Assembly (NCBI RefSeq): GCF_047511655.1
Contig: NC_133391.1
Coordinates: forward strand, 128,062,906 to 128,126,905
DNA length: 64,000 bases
Direction: 5' to 3'
Origin: Castor canadensis
Lineage: Eukaryota; Chordata; Mammalia; Rodentia; Castoridae
Shown here: positions 25,720 through 37,845 of the stretch, piece after piece
How positions within the stretch are numbered: the stretch's first letter is position 1
How the letters are laid out: every line of letters starts with the position of its first letter
Made by a program: the position numbers and the translations under genes
Notes under the pieces: generated by a model
Databases searched by the model: none
What the model was told of the DNA's origin: nothing
Seen by the model: the letters and a program-made list of their open reading frames with translations, nothing else

Positions 25720-26780
25720 TGTTGGAGTCTGTCTATAACGTCTAATATTTCCAGTTTATTCAGAAAGTGTGTATTCTGAGTTCAAAAATTTTATTTAGAA
25801 ATGAATGTTGGGAATATACTACATTCGTATCTGGACTTTTTCCTGTTCTGTTAGTCTGTTTGTTTGTCTGTCTTTACACTAATACCACACTCTCTTGATT
25901 ACCCTAGTTTTCTAGTCAACCTTGAAATCAGATAGCATTTGTCCTCCAACTTTTTCCTCCTCCTTCTTTTTTTTTTTTTTTTTTTTTTTTTGTTTTTTTA
26001 CAGTACTGGGATTTGAATTCAGGGCCTACACCTTGAGTCACTCCACCAACCCTTTTTAGGTTAAGTATTTTTGAGATAGGATCTCACAAACTATTTGCCT
26101 GGGCTGGCTTCAACTACGATCCTCCTGATTCTGCCTCTTGAGTAGTTAGGATTACAGGCATGAGTCACTGGTGCCCAACCCTTCTTCTCCTTCTTGTCTC
26201 TCTCTATTGCTCTCCACCATTACTAGGTTTGAACTCATGGCTTCATGCTTGCCTCTTTTTCCCTTTCAAAAGCAGTTTTGGTTATTCCAGGATTTTTACA
26301 TTGTCTTATGAATTTTTGTATTAGTTTTCATTTTCTAAAAAAAAAAAGCCTGACAGAATTTTGACTGAGATTACATACAATCGACAGATCAGTTTTTGGA
26401 GAAAAAACATCTTTGTTACATGAGTATCCCGGTCCATGGACAGTAAGCATTTCCCTTATTTATTTGTGTCTTTTGTTTTTCTCAACAGTGTTTTATAGTT
26501 TTAGTGTACAGATCTTATACAACTCTCATAAGGTTTATCACTAGATCTTTTGGCGTTTAATGACATCTAAAAATTCAGTGTTTGATTGTTCATCGGTATA
26601 GATGCATGATTGATTCTGTTTATCTTGTACAACTTTCATTTTAGTTTTAGCATCTATTTTACAGACATCATATGATTTTTTTTATATAGCTATCATGCTG
26701 TCTACAAACAAATACAGTTCTATTTCCAATCTGGATAACTGTTTTTCCTTTCTCTTGCCTCATTGTACTGACTATAACCT
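25720..26780 (-). mobile_element. Ancient L1 ORF2 fragment (antisense) carrying SINE insertions
   Basis: Antisense L1 ORF2 phrases: GATTACCCTAGTTTTCTAGTC, TTGGTTATTCCAGGATTTTT, GTTTTTCTCAACAGTGTTTTA and CATGCTGTCTACAAACAAAT. A B1-ID composite (25965-26185) and a short ID fragment (about 26200-26250) interrupt it. Confidence 0.77.
25965..26185 (-). mobile_element. B1-ID composite SINE
   Basis: A long T-run (A-tail), then ID (ACTGGGATTTGAATTCAGGG to TCACTCCACCAACCC), linker, and B1 (GAGATAGGATCTCACAAACT to GGCATGAGTCACTGGTG), all reverse-complement. Confidence 0.86.
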
Positions 26781-26782
26781 TT

Positions 26783-26860
26783 ACTACAGTGAGGGGCTCA
26801 GTGGTAGAGCACATACTTTCCAGGTGTAACACCCTGGGTTCAGTCCCCATCTCCAGCGAG
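26783..26860 (+). mobile_element. ID-type SINE
   Basis: GAGGGGCTCAGTGGTAGAGC, then CCTGGGTTCAGTCCCCATCTC. Confidence 0.83.
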
Positions 26861-27212
26861 CCTATCTAGATCCTATCCCCCACACCCCCAAAAGGAATGG
26901 ATCTTGCATAGTGTTAAATGTTTTACCTGGTTATCTTTGAAAAATTTTAAAGCTCCAGAACCACAAAAACAAATAACATAAACAACAAAAAAGCTTTTAA
27001 ACTAGACAATTCAAATGTAATAAAAGTAGATAGAATAGTAAATGATCCCTCATGTGCCCATCACTGAGCTTTAACAATTATAAGTTCAAAAATCTTGTTT
27101 GATTTCTGTCTCCACCATGCCCATTCCTCATATCACTTTTAAACGTATCTTAGACATTGTGTCATTTTGTCATACATATTCTCTCTATATATCAAAAACG
27201 ATGTCTCCTGTC

Positions 27213-27382
27213 ATGTGGTCCAGACCTGCAGCATCATAATCACCTGAAAACTTGTTGAAAATAAAAATTCTCAGGCTCCAACAGAGTCCTTCTGAATCAG
27301 GAACCTTGGGGGTAGGGCCCCCACACTTGTGTTCTAACAAGTTCTGATACAAGCCAAAAGATCTACAGTCACTGCTCTAAAA
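27213..27382. mobile_element. hAT-Charlie MITE (MER5A-like)
   Basis: GTGGTCCAGACCTGCAGCATC, ACCTGAAAACTTGTTGAAAA and TGAATCAGGAACCTTGGGGG match the MER5A phrase order. The degraded terminal CACTG..CTC is at 27370. Confidence 0.75.
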
Positions 27383-27431
27383 GATCAAAGAGTCTTTGAA
27401 AAAATAACTATAGTACAATTATTGCACCTAA

Positions 27432-27530
27432 AAGTTTTTTTTCAGCCCAGCCGACCTCAAACTCTCGATCCTCCTGCCTCAGCCTCCCAAATGCTGGAAT
27501 TATAGGCCTGTACCACCACACCTGGAAACA
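27432..27530 (-). mobile_element. B1 SINE (partial)
   Basis: CTCGATCCTCCTGCCTCAGC, CAAATGCTGGAATTATAGGC and CACCACACCTGG. Confidence 0.85.
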
Positions 27531-27699
27531 CTATAATTTCTGGTTATTTTCAAATAGCTATACAGTATTCCAGCCTTCAATTGTCTCATAATTGCATTTA
27601 AGATTTTTTGATTTTATTATTTTTATAGTTCATAGACTTCTGATCCAAATAATGTCCACACACTGATTAGTTGATTTGTCTCTCTTCAAAATAAACTTT

Positions 27700-27838
27700 T
27701 TTTTTTGAGACAGTGTCTCCTTGTATAACTCAGCCTGTTTTTGAATTCCCTATGTAGTCCAGACTGGACTCATACTTTAAGTCCTCTTGCTTCATACACT
27801 GAATGCTGGAATTACAGGCATGTATACCATCCTGGTTA
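27700..27838 (-). mobile_element. B1 SINE
   Basis: A T10 run and GAGACAGTGTCTCC, then TGAATGCTGGAATTACAGGC. Confidence 0.85.
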
Positions 27839-28010
27839 TGATTTATCTCTTAATACTTTGATAGTTTCTCCTCCATTGCCCACTCTCCCTTTTCCTTGCA
27901 ATTTTAAACACAAATTTTGCTGGATAAAGCATCCTCCCGCCACATATTCTTTCATCCTTTGCATTTTCTGTGAATTGATAGTTGGTTCATAACAATGAGA
28001 TAGGCCGGGT

Positions 28011-29160
28011 TGAGCTCAAGTTTTTGTTGTTGTGTTAAGAATCCTTGGAAGATGGAGTGTGGCCCTTGTCTCTTTGAGAGCTCCAGGCCAAAAACTTGGT
28101 TCTGGCATTTGCACTGCAGCTTTGTAGCTATTCCAGGCTTTGCCTCAAACCTCTTCTTAGAATACCTCCTCTGATTCGTCTCCATGGGCAATGTACAGTT
28201 GCTGGCCCCCTCTGAAGACTTGACTCTCCTTTTAACCTTCATCTAACATTTCTTTAGGATGCTACTTTTGGTGAGTTCAGCCTCAAGGCCAGAACTTCAT
28301 GAGCCACTCTCTCCTAGGGTCCTGCCCAGGTCCTCAGGGCACTTCCTGGCAGGGCCTACAGAGACCCACTTCTAGCTCTCAGCTTGCTTGTAGGAGGAGA
28401 TCAGATAATTATGGCCTTTTTGTGATCTCCCTAAAAGATCTACTTTCAGGAAATCTGGAGTTAGGCCCTGGTAACTTTTTAAGAATTTTCATGGTTCTGG
28501 TGTGTACACAAGTTTGAGGACAGCTTCATAGTGAACTCTGCATAGCCAATGCTGTCATTGGAACTGGAATTCTGTTTCATTGGAACTGTTAATTCACTGC
28601 CCTGTGAATTAACTCTAGGATCAAGCTAATCAGAGATTTTTCCGAGAAAGTTATATAAAAAAATGTCGTCACACAGGTTTCAATGTCTAGGAGGAAGTCT
28701 CTCTTTGGTTTAAATAGAAGGAGAAAAACCACAAATGGCATTATCAAAGCTGAAACTGAATCCACTAAATAAAATCCTTTCTCCTCTATCCCTCCCTTTT
28801 AAAAGTTGTTTTTTTTTGGGAGGGGGAGGTTACAATGTAGATGGACTAAATTCCTAGTGATGTATGACTCAGTACCTGTTTCCTATTTAGTCTGAAGTAA
28901 ACTCTTTCTTTTCTTTTATACTTAGAGATCTGTGTTAGTTATCTCCATGAGAGGGTCTACTTAGGTGCTGGTCACTATTTACTCCTTGTGGTTACATAGC
29001 TGGATTCAGGGTCCAGAATGTTCCCTTTACACTATGGAACTGCTGGGGCAGGACTGCTCTTCATGTTTTGTTGTTTGAGGACCAAGGATGTGTTTAGTTG
29101 GTGAACATTCACTAAACCATATGCAGATGATCTGTGCACTTTTCTCTATATGGATGTGCA
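28011..29160. other. Intergenic, nothing recognised
   Basis: 1.1 kb without a supported gene, SINE or clear transposon. Confidence 0.4.
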
Positions 29161-29164
29161 CTGC

Positions 29165-29485
29165 ATGACGACATTTCACTCAATGATGGACAATATCTAT
29201 GACGGTGGTCCCTGAGATTATAAAGGACTATAAACACCTAGTGATTTGTACTTATGATTGTAGTTGTATTACATTTGGCTGCAGTGTTCAGTAGGGTACC
29301 ATGTGGTCCAGGTTTATAATCTATGAGCAATAGGCTACATGCACCATAAAGCTTTGATGTGCAATAGGGTATGGTATCTAGGCTTGTGTAAGTACACTTT
29401 ATGATGTTCACACAATGACACAATTGCTTAAAAACATGTCTAAGAATGTATCCCTATTGTTAAGTGATGTGCGACTATATATAAT
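29165..29485. mobile_element. Tigger-type DNA transposon (non-autonomous)
   Basis: GACGACATTTCACTCAATGATGG at the left and TAAGTGATGTGCGACTATA at the right are the ends of a common Tigger MITE. The inner phrases GCAATAGGCTACATGCACC and GTGTAAGTACACTTTATGATG also fit. Confidence 0.72.
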
Positions 29486-30545
29486 ACAATAAAAAGTAAA
29501 AACAAAATCCTAACAAATGTACCACTTTGGTGGGGGATGCTAATGATGGAGGGGGGCTGTGCATGTGTGGGAGCAGGGGCATATGGGAACTCTCTGTACC
29601 TTCTTCTCAGTTTTTCTGTGAGGCTAAAACTTCTCTAAAAAAAGTTCTTAAAATTTTTCATTATTTTTACCACAGAAGAATTATTAGATTCATAGTGTTT
29701 TATATGATTAAGTGATAAGCAAATCCTTGAAAATTATTGAAAAGAAGAAAAGGAAAAAGAAGGCGGGAGGGAGGAAGGAAGGAAAGAATTTGTGTCAGGA
29801 ACAAATAAAAAGCAAAATACATGATATAATATAATTATTATCACTAAAGACAAAGCTCAAGAGGATTTTGGTTTTTCTATCCCAGTGAGTGTCAGTTACT
29901 TGGCTCTGACAGGAAATAGCAGCAGTGTTGCAGGCAAACACAATGACCACTGTTGCCTTTGTTAGCCTGTCACACACAGATCCCCTCCCCAGCCTCAGTC
30001 ACAGACCTTCCTTGTTTCCCAGCTGCTTTTGCTTTGCAATCTGTTTCCAACTTGGTGTGGCTGACCACTGTTCCACTCTGCTCTGGGCTCCTGTGTTTGT
30101 GGGCTGTAGGCCGAGGCTCTCAGGGCCTCTCTGTTGCTGTTGGGTAGGAAATTCCCCGTTAAGGATTTTGCCCCACAGGAATTAACCCCTGTCCTGGGCT
30201 CCTTGCTACTTACAAGTGATGGCTGTGAGACTTAGAGCAACACTATCTTCCGAAAGTTTGTATATTCCCCACTCCTCCTGTCCTGATAGCTTTTTCTCTG
30301 ATTTTTTTCCAGCTGTATTAAGTATGTTAACTATTTCTAAGACTATTGATGATAAAACTTTTAAAGAGGCAGATAGTTCAGATTTTAGAGCCAACCTTTT
30401 AGATTTCTCTTAAAACTGGATTTAGATGCTATGGATTAGACAAGTGATGTACTAATACTGAACTTTGTAGCAACCAGAAAGTTCAATAATATGTAATTCT
30501 GTTGAGGCAAAATAATTAGGTATTGTGCATTTAAGAGTGAATTAA
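29486..30545. other. Intergenic, nothing recognised
   Basis: Includes a short GGAA/GGGA purine tract at about 29755-29785. No gene is supported. Confidence 0.4.
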
Positions 30546-30548
30546 AAG

Positions 30549-30663
30549 CTGGGAATGGTGCGACACACTTGTAATCCCAGTGCCTGGGAGACGGAGGTAG
30601 GATGGTACATTCAAGGTCAGGGGATAGATATCCCCTGGGATAGGGGAGAGATAGCAAGATCCG

Positions 30664-30702
<39 letters not shown>
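30549..30702 (+). mobile_element. B1-like SINE ending in a (CA)19 tract
   Basis: GCTGGGAATGGTGCGACACAC and TGTAATCCCAGTGCCTGGGA, then a rearranged middle with GGGGATAGATATCCCC (a perfect palindrome). The CA tract at 30665-30702 stands where the A-tail should be. Confidence 0.75.
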
Positions 30703-30706
<4 letters not shown>

Positions 30707-30951
30707 TAGAGAAGGTCTTTGAATGGGACAGTCCCTTTCCAGATTTGTCCCAGACCCATGGCAAGCTGAGGGCCTGCAGTTAATGAAGGGCCAGGGGCAG
30801 GCAGAGGGGCAGACAAGCCTAGACACAGGGGTATAGCAGTAGAACTCTGGGCCAGACAAACAAGTCAGGATAGTAAACTAAAGGACCTGAAATGGATTGC
30901 TGAAGAGAAGTCCTCATTTATCTGTAGGATTCCAATTTCCCCAGCTAAACA

Positions 30952-32125
30952 CTAACCTGACCTCTTTTTTTTTTTCATTGTTTATTCATTTATTCATGTG
31001 TATACATTGTTTGGCCATTTCTTCCCCCTGCCCCCTGCCTCCCCTTCCCTTCCCCCCTACCCCACTCACTTCTAGGCAGATCCTGTTCTGCCCTCTTTTT
31101 CTCCAAGTTTGTTGAAGAGAAAACATAAGAGATAATAAGAAAGACATAGCATTTTTGCTAGCTTGAGATAAAGATAGCTATACAGAGAGATTCCTAGTGG
31201 TGCTTCCATGCACATGTGTATTACAACCCGAATTGGTTCATCTCTACCAGACCTCCTCACTACTTCCGGGTCACCTTCCCATAGTGGCCTCTGTCGGTTT
31301 AAGATTACTTTATTAGCTCCTCTACAGTGTGCACATCAAACACTTTCAGGTTTTAGGTTTCCTTCCCTTTCTCTATTCCTCCTGTACAAGTTCTCCTCTT
31401 AGCATGTGACCCATGTCCAATAATATTACTGCATTTGTTTTAGGTCTATAATCCACATATGAGGGAGAACAGATTTTTGGCCTTCTGAGCCTGACTAAGA
31501 TGATATTCTCCAGTTCCATCCATTTACTTGCGAATGACAAAATTTAATTCTTTGTGGCTGAGTAAAATTCCATTGTGTATAAATACCACATTTTCTTAAT
31601 CCAGTCGTCAGTAGTGGGGCATCTTGGCTGTTTCCATAACTTGGCTATTGTGAATAGTGCTGCAATAAACATGGGTGTGCAGGTGCCTTTGGAATAGCCT
31701 GAGTCACATTCCTTTGGGTATATCCCTAGTAGTAGGATTGCTGGATTATATGGCAGATCTGTGTCTAGTTTTTTAGGAAGCCTCCATATTGTTTTCCAAA
31801 GTGGTTGTACTAGCTTACATTCCCACCAGGAGTGTATGAGGGTTCCTTTTTCCCTGCACCCTCACCAACATTTGTTGTTAGTGGTGTTTTTGATGACAGC
31901 TATTCTAACAGGGGTGAGGTGGAATCTTAGTGTGGTTTTGATTTGCATTTCCTTTATGCCTGGGATGGTGACAAAACCCACATTTTTTCAGGTGTTTTTT
32001 GACCATTTGGATTTCTTCCTTTGAAAAAGTTCTGTTTAGTTCAGTTGCCCACTTCTTTATTGGTTCATTGATTTTGGGGAAGTATAGTTTTTGAGCTCCC
32101 TGTGTATTCTCTAACCTGACCTCTT
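30952..32125 (-). mobile_element. 5'-truncated L1 insertion with 15-bp target-site duplication
   Basis: Identical CTAACCTGACCTCTT at 30952-30966 and 32111-32125 bracket a 1.14-kb antisense L1. It has a T-run (A-tail), a C-rich 3' UTR, and the ORF2 C-terminal region antisense (Cys-rich domain and CATTTGTTGTTAGTGGTG). It belongs to the same subfamily as the piece at 3739-4192. Confidence 0.92.
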
Positions 32126-32780
32126 AATCTAATATTTTCCACCGTGAGTTATCTCTATTTGGATGTCTAACTGTCAATCAAATGCTGTATATCCAAATTC
32201 CAACTTCTTTTGGCTTTTTATATTATGATAAAAAGGCCCGATGACTCTAGTAAATTTTCAAATACCTGTATAATATAATACTTTTCTTATGACATACATA
32301 AGTATGTCATATTGCACTGGGGAGCCTAAGTGTTTGGCTAAATCACTGGTTGATACTCTTATACATACCTGCTATCAAGGGAGGAGTTGCAAGTTTTTGT
32401 TTCAAGATTAGAAATCTGTACGTTATGGATCTTTGAAACTGCTAACAAATAGCCAAAACCAGCCATGGAATCTAGGTTCCTCTGTATGCAGAGTTCATAA
32501 AATTGAATCTTAAACGTGCTATCTTGGCGATTCTTAAGTATAATAAAGTCTGTGTGTCTTCTTCACATTCCTTCTTGCTTATGTAAACATCTTCTGTTTC
32601 ATCGTGGGTTATAGTGAAATTTTTCTGCCAACCTCTTAGGTGATATTTGGAGACATCTTTGATTTTTTTCCCTCACTCTCATCCCTTATAGCTAATTTCT
32701 AATTAAATATTGACATTCCTTTTCTTCTTAGTACTACCATGCTGTAGCCATAATAAACCAACATTCGAGAGTTTTGCTAA
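32126..32780. other. Intergenic, nothing recognised
   Basis: AT-rich. No gene or repeat could be named. Confidence 0.35.
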
Positions 32781-32784
32781 TAAA

Positions 32785-33080
32785 ATGTGTATCAGTTTTC
32801 AATTGTTACACAAGAAATGACTACAAGCTTAATGGATTTTATATAACACCTATTTAATAGCTCACAGTTCACCTTGTCAGCAATCCGGCATGGTGTGGCT
32901 GCCTCCGCTCAGTGTATCAAGTAGCAGAAGGCTGAAGTCAAGGCAGTATCCAGGCCGAGGTCTCCTACGAAGGTCCTGGTGGAAAATCTGCTTCTAGCTC
33001 ACTCAGGTTGGTGGAATTCAGTTTTGCTGCAAATCTCTGATTTCCATTCTACAACCAGATAGAGAGCACTTTCTCTTTTC
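32785..33080. mobile_element. Ancient interspersed repeat (family uncertain)
   Basis: CAATTGTTACACAAGAAATGAC, then ATAGCTCACAGTTCACCTTG, with a more GC-rich follow-on. It resembles the repeat near 18785 but is too diverged to name. Confidence 0.4.
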
Positions 33081-33144
33081 AAAGAGCTCAAATGACTAAG
33101 TCAGGCTCACTTGGATATTCAAAAATAGTTTCATATGCCTAAAT

Positions 33145-34645
33145 CTTCAACTGTTTTCCCTTAGTACTTTCAAAATTTCAGGTCTTATATTAAGATTTTC
33201 ATCCACTTGGAATTGATTTTTGCCTAGGCTGAGAGATAGGAGCCTAACTTTCGTCTTCTACATGTGGATATCCAGTTTTTCCAGCACCATTTGTCTTTTC
33301 TCCAATCTATGTTTTTTGGCACCTTTGCCAAAAATCAGCTGACTGTAGCTTGTGAGTTTATTTCTGGGTCTTGTATTCCATTGGTCTATATGGTCGTTTT
33401 TGTTACCATGGCTCTGTATAATTTGAAGTCTTGTATTATGATATCTCCAGCATTGCTCTTTTTGTTCAGTATTGCTTTTGTTATTTGGGGTCTTTTGTTC
33501 CACATGAATTATAAAATTTACTTTTATATATTATGTGAAGAATGACACAGGTTTTTGGTGGGAATTGCATGAATCTGTAGATTGCTTTGATAATGTAAGT
33601 CATTTTTATAATATTAATTCTGCTGTTCCATGGACATGGGAAGACTTTCCATCTTCCAGTATCTTCTTCAATGTTTATAGTTTTTGTTATAGGGCTCTTT
33701 CACCTCTTTTTTTTTTAAACTAGCTGCTTTTATTTTTATTTGAAAAAACTGGTTTTCAGATGTGGGTCTTTCATGGATATTTTATTTATTTAAATTTTTA
33801 AAAAATATTTTTGCAATGCTGGGTTTTTTTTTATTGTTTTATTATTCATATGTGCATACAAGGCTTGGGTCATTTCTCCCCCATGCCCCCACCCCCTCCC
33901 TTACCACCCACTCTGCCCCCTCCCTCCCCCCCACACCCTCAATACCCAGCAGAAACTATTTTGCCCTTATTTCTAATTTTGCTGAAGAGAGAGCATAAGC
34001 AATAATAGGAAGGAACAAGTGTTTTTGCTGGTTGAGATAAGGATAGCTATACAGGGAGTTGACCCACATTAATTTTCTGTGTGTTCTTTCACCTCTTTAG
34101 TTGAGTTTATTTTTTGAGAGTACTGTGAATGGGGTTTCCTAATTTCTTTCTCAGCTTATTTATTGTTGGTAAACAAAGAGCTACTGAGTTTTGCCTAGTG
34201 TGTATCCTGCTTCTTTGCTGAAAGTGTTTATCAGATCTAAGATTTTTTTTTTTTTGGTGGAGTATTTACAGTCCTTGAAGTATAGGATCTTATCATCTTC
34301 AAATAGGGATAATTTGACGTCTACCTTTCCTATTCATATCCCTTTTATGCCTTTCTCTTGCTTTCTACCTCTGGCCAGGAGTTCAAGCACTATATTGAAA
34401 AAGAGTGAGGAGATAGACACCCTTGTCCTGTTGCTGACTTTAGAGGAAATTATTTGGTTTTCCCCATTTACTATTATGTTGGCTATAGTTTTGCCATATA
34501 AGCCTTTAATATAGTTAGTTATGTTTTTTCTGTTCCTAGTTTCTTCAGAGATTTTATCATGAAGGATGTTGAACTTTGTCAAAGGCTTCTCCTCATCTAC
34601 TGAGATGATCATATGGTTTTTCTCCTTGACAGACATGAATAGTAT
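33145..34645 (-). mobile_element. Older L1 ORF2 fragment (antisense), split by a younger L1
   Basis: Antisense ORF2 phrases (ATGTGGATATCCAGTTTTTCC, TTGTATTCCATTGGTCTATA, GATAGACACCCTTGTCCTG, AGGATGTTGAACTTTGTCAAA) flank the insertion at 33710-34084. Together they cover the end of the RT domain and beyond. Confidence 0.85.
33696..34098 (-). mobile_element. Younger L1 3' end with candidate 3' transduction, inside an older L1
   Basis: The 14-bp repeat TCTTTCACCTCTTT occurs at 33696-33709 and 34085-34098 and delimits the insert. Reading the minus strand, L1 3' UTR sequence (34084 to about 33830) ends with CACATATGAATAATAAAA. About 110 bp of non-L1, AT-rich sequence containing AATAAA motifs follows, and then an A-run next to the duplication. 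The extra segment was therefore inserted together with the L1. Confidence 0.78.
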
Positions 34646-34669
34646 TTGAAGCTTAGTTTCATTTGTCCC

Positions 34670-35415
34670 TTCATTCATTCCTTCAACGAGTATTCGTTGA
34701 AGTATTTGTTGCCAATACCGAGCAAATTTGTTTTATCTTGCTGGAGTATTGCAACAGCTTACCAACTGGTTTTCCTGTTTTCACCCTTGCTCTCCATGCC
34801 TACTCTATCCTAGTCTATTATCCACACAGCAGCCAGAGTGATTCTTGAAAAAAACTACTTCAGATCTTGGCACTTGGCTGCTCAGTGCTTTTTACTATAT
34901 TTTCAATTAATTCAGAATAAAATCATAAATTCCAAAATGTGACCTAAAATCATTCTCCACTCTGTGTTTAGTGGCACCTCCTTTATTCTCGTTTCACTTA
35001 CTCCAGCCAACACCAGCCTCCTTCTCAAGTCTCCTGGATAGGGCGGGGCAGGCCTGTGTCCACCTCAGGCTCTCACATGGGCTGTATATTCTCCTGGATT
35101 TGAAGTGTGTCAGCTACCCTATATTTTACTAAAATCTTCTTCTCAAGTATCCCTTCATTAGTGGTGGCTTCCCTGATCACCTGAATCAAAATAGTGTCTC
35201 CTCTCCTTTCCCTCACCTTCCCATCACTCAATCACTACCTGATACCTTAAATATATTTTTATATAATATCATTGGCTTATTGTTCCTTCTTCTACTTAGG
35301 ATGTCACTCCTGGAAAGAAGGACTATGTTACCTACTGCTTTATTCCAGTGACTGGGACAGTACCAGGCACATAGTAGGTACTTATATATACTTGCTGAAT
35401 CAGTGAGTGGCCGAG
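34670..35415 (+). mobile_element. L2 LINE remnant
   Basis: GAGTATTGCAACAGCTTACC, CAGCCAGAGTGATTCTTGAA, GCCAACACCAGCCTCCTTC and GTACCAGGCACATAGTAGGTA are diverged L2 3'-half phrases in consensus order. Confidence 0.72.
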
Positions 35416-36290
35416 TATAAATCTCCTACATCTTTGTGGCCTTCATTTTTCAAATGCTGAAATAAAAACTACTTAATAGTTTCAACAATTGTAATGAAAT
35501 CATATGGTTTTATATTATCCTTTCTTCTTTACTTACAACTCCAAAGAATATGACAGACCTATTAGTGAATAATACTAATACAAGCTCTGGGGTTACATTT
35601 CCCAATAGGGTGGTGGCAGTGCAGCCCAATAGCAGTGGAAATCAAGTCACAGCTTTAGAAACTTTAAGAACCTCAGCAAATGGGCCTTGATGACTTCAGT
35701 GCCAAGAAACACAGATGAATAATGACATTGCAGTATGATCCAAAGAGCTGAAGTCTGAGTGACTTGCGTTTCAGCAGAGAAATTCTTTCAAAATGACCCA
35801 TCCTACCAGTTAGGAGGCCTGGGTAGCAGCAGCAGGACTGAATGTGGTACTCAGGAGCCCTCTGGGAGTGAGGGCTTAGCTCTCAGCCACTCCCTGCTCA
35901 GTGGGATTGAGAAACACACCTTCCAACACAGCAGTGTACTTGAGGCCAGTGCTTTCTTCTGCCTCACAGCTTGAGATTTCCTAACATCAGTGATGGTCAA
36001 AGAGCCAGTTCTTCATGTACTGACACTCACCCTGTGAAGATGTTTGGGAATTGAGTCAAAGTTTCTATAGCATCTTCATGGCCTCAAACATAAATATGCC
36101 AGAGAAGCACATTTGTTATTCAAATTGCTACACTTAGAGTGTGACAATGAATTCAGTGACCTAATGGAGACATAACTGAGAGTCAAATTTTCTGGGAGGG
36201 CAGCAATCTGATTAAATATATAATTCATATGCAATCAATCCCAGTTAATGTAAAAATAAGACTATCTCAGAGGGGCTAAAAAAGAAATGT
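35416..36290. other. Intergenic, nothing recognised
   Basis: No supported gene. The short open frame at 35759-35974 has no recognisable features. Confidence 0.4.
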
Positions 36291-36292
36291 GT

Positions 36293-36470
36293 GGCCAAGC
36301 ATTGGTGGCTCATGCCTGTAATCCTAGCTACTCATGAGGCAGAGATCAGGAGGACTGCAGTTTGAAGCCAGCCCAGGAAAATAGTTACAAAAAAGTGTTG
36401 GTGGAGTAGCTCAAGGTGTAGACCCCGAGTTCAAACCCCAGTACCACAAAAAACAAACAAAAAAAGTGAG
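36293..36470 (+). mobile_element. B1-ID composite SINE (well preserved)
   Basis: B1 half GCATTGGTGGCTCATGCCTG and GAGGCAGAGATCAGGAGGA, joined directly to an ID half GTTGGTGGAGTAGCTCAAGG through GAGTTCAAACCCCAGTACCAC, with an A-rich tail. It is among the least diverged SINEs in the window, hence probably a recently active family. Confidence 0.9.
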
Positions 36471-36689
36471 TGATTTTTTTTATCCATTTTTATTTATTTT
36501 TTAAGTGTGTGATTTTTTAAAAATAAATAAAACTCAGGCTCAGTAAGGGTTGTTTGGATAGATTTATGACAGGTTTCCATCTTCTCTTTTCCTCTCTCCT
36601 GAAATGTTTTTTTCATATGTATGTGCGAAATTCTATTTTATGTATTTAAAAATTATTCATTTTCATTCTCTTTTGTTTTTATACAGTAT

Positions 36690-36780
36690 CTGCTGACGAA
36701 GCAGCTCAGATTGGACTTGAACTTGTGATTCTCCTGCTAAACTCTCCAGTGCTTTCATATACCACCATGTCTAGCTTCTA
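36690..36780 (-). mobile_element. B1 SINE (diverged)
   Basis: AGCTCAGATTGGACTTGAACTTGTGATTCTCC and TACCACCATGTCTAGCTT. Confidence 0.7.
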
Positions 36781-36847
36781 TTTTGATTCTTGAAAGCATT
36801 AGTAAAAACCAACCAAACCATACAACCAAATGAAACCAAACTCTACA

Positions 36848-36962
36848 CACAGGCTACGGTGGCAGAAGATCTAAGTTTAGGTCCAAATTCTATTAATTAT
36901 TGGCTGTGGGACTCTAAGTGAGTTGCTTAACCTCTCTGAAGCTTAGCAAAGCAAAATTACAT
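36848..36962 (+). mobile_element. MIR SINE
   Basis: TGTGGGACTCTAAGTGAGTTGCTTAACCTCTCTGAAGC is the conserved core and flank of the mammalian-wide interspersed repeat. Confidence 0.82.
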
Positions 36963-37194
36963 ATATATGTACCCAATCAATTGTGAGCATCAAATAATTT
37001 GGAAAAAATGTTGACAGTGCTTTGGATTGTAATTTATTTCTTATAAGTGGTTGCCTCTTTCCAAAATGATTGAGGCAACTTATATTTATTTAACACCACA
37101 GAATAAAGTAGAAACTAAAGGCAGAAAACAAACTGTTCACCATTATATACATACATACATATATATGTACGTATTTTCTTGTTTATGTTGTTTC

Positions 37195-37315
37195 TTTCAA
37201 ACAGGATTTCATGATGTAGCTCAGGTTGGCCTTAAACTCACTATGTAGTCTAGCTTGGCCTTCTGACACTGTCTCCTGAGTATTGGGATTACAGGTGTGT
37301 ACCACCACACCTGAC
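37195..37315 (-). mobile_element. B1 SINE
   Basis: CAGGATTTCATGATGTAGCT, CAGGTTGGCCTTAAACTCAC and GGATTACAGGTGTGTACCACC. Confidence 0.86.
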
Positions 37316-37339
37316 AATACTTTTTTTTTCAGTACAAAT

Positions 37340-37845
37340 TAGAATATATTTTGTTTTTTTAAAAAATAATTTTTATTAGGATATATGTGTTATACGGTGA
37401 GGGGGGGATTCATAGTGACAATTCCAATTAGGCTTATATTGTACATTAGTTACAGCACCCCATAGTCTCTCCCCCTCAACTCCCTCCCTGCCCCACTTAA
37501 AGCAACTGTAAGAGGTTTCTTTCTTTGTTCTATTTCATATAGGCATATGAAATCCATCAACCATATACTCTTACCTTCATCTCCTTCATTCATCCTCCCC
37601 CCCCACTGGTACCCCCCACTGTACCTATTTTACAGTCCTGTCTTTCGTTATTAATATTTAAGGTAATGTTCAAAGGGGTTTCTCATTGTATCCCTGCTGT
37701 GGGTATATTTTATTTTGGTCTGTTCAACCCCTTTCCTGACTGTACTTTTTATGCTTGTTAGAAATTGGCTACAAATGTGGTGAATTGTAAGTTCCTGGTA
37801 GACAAATCTTAGAGATAGATTTTCAGTTAAAATAGACATGAGCCT
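37340..37845 (-). mobile_element. L1 3' end, separate subfamily
   Basis: On the minus strand it ends TGTACAATATAAGCC, CACTATGAATCCCCCCCTCAC and ATATATCCTAATAAAAAT. That is an L1-type 3' terminus with a poly(A) signal, different from the 13.3-kb family. The inner part is C-rich here, which is G-rich in sense. Confidence 0.7.

Larger units (their letters stand above)
27040..28010. mobile_element. Ancient L1 3' region with nested MER5A and B1 copies
   Basis: Phrases such as CTTAGACATTGTGTCATTTTG, GTCCACACACTGATTAGTTG, TTGTCTCATAATTGCATTT and TTTCTGTGAATTGATAGTTGG occur in the order of an old L1 (L1ME-like) segment. Three younger repeats interrupt it. Confidence 0.65.

Noticed and set aside
31761..32024. 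87-codon frame with a Cys/His-rich look
   Set aside because: It is antisense to the C-terminal part of L1 ORF2 in the truncated L1 at 30967-32110.
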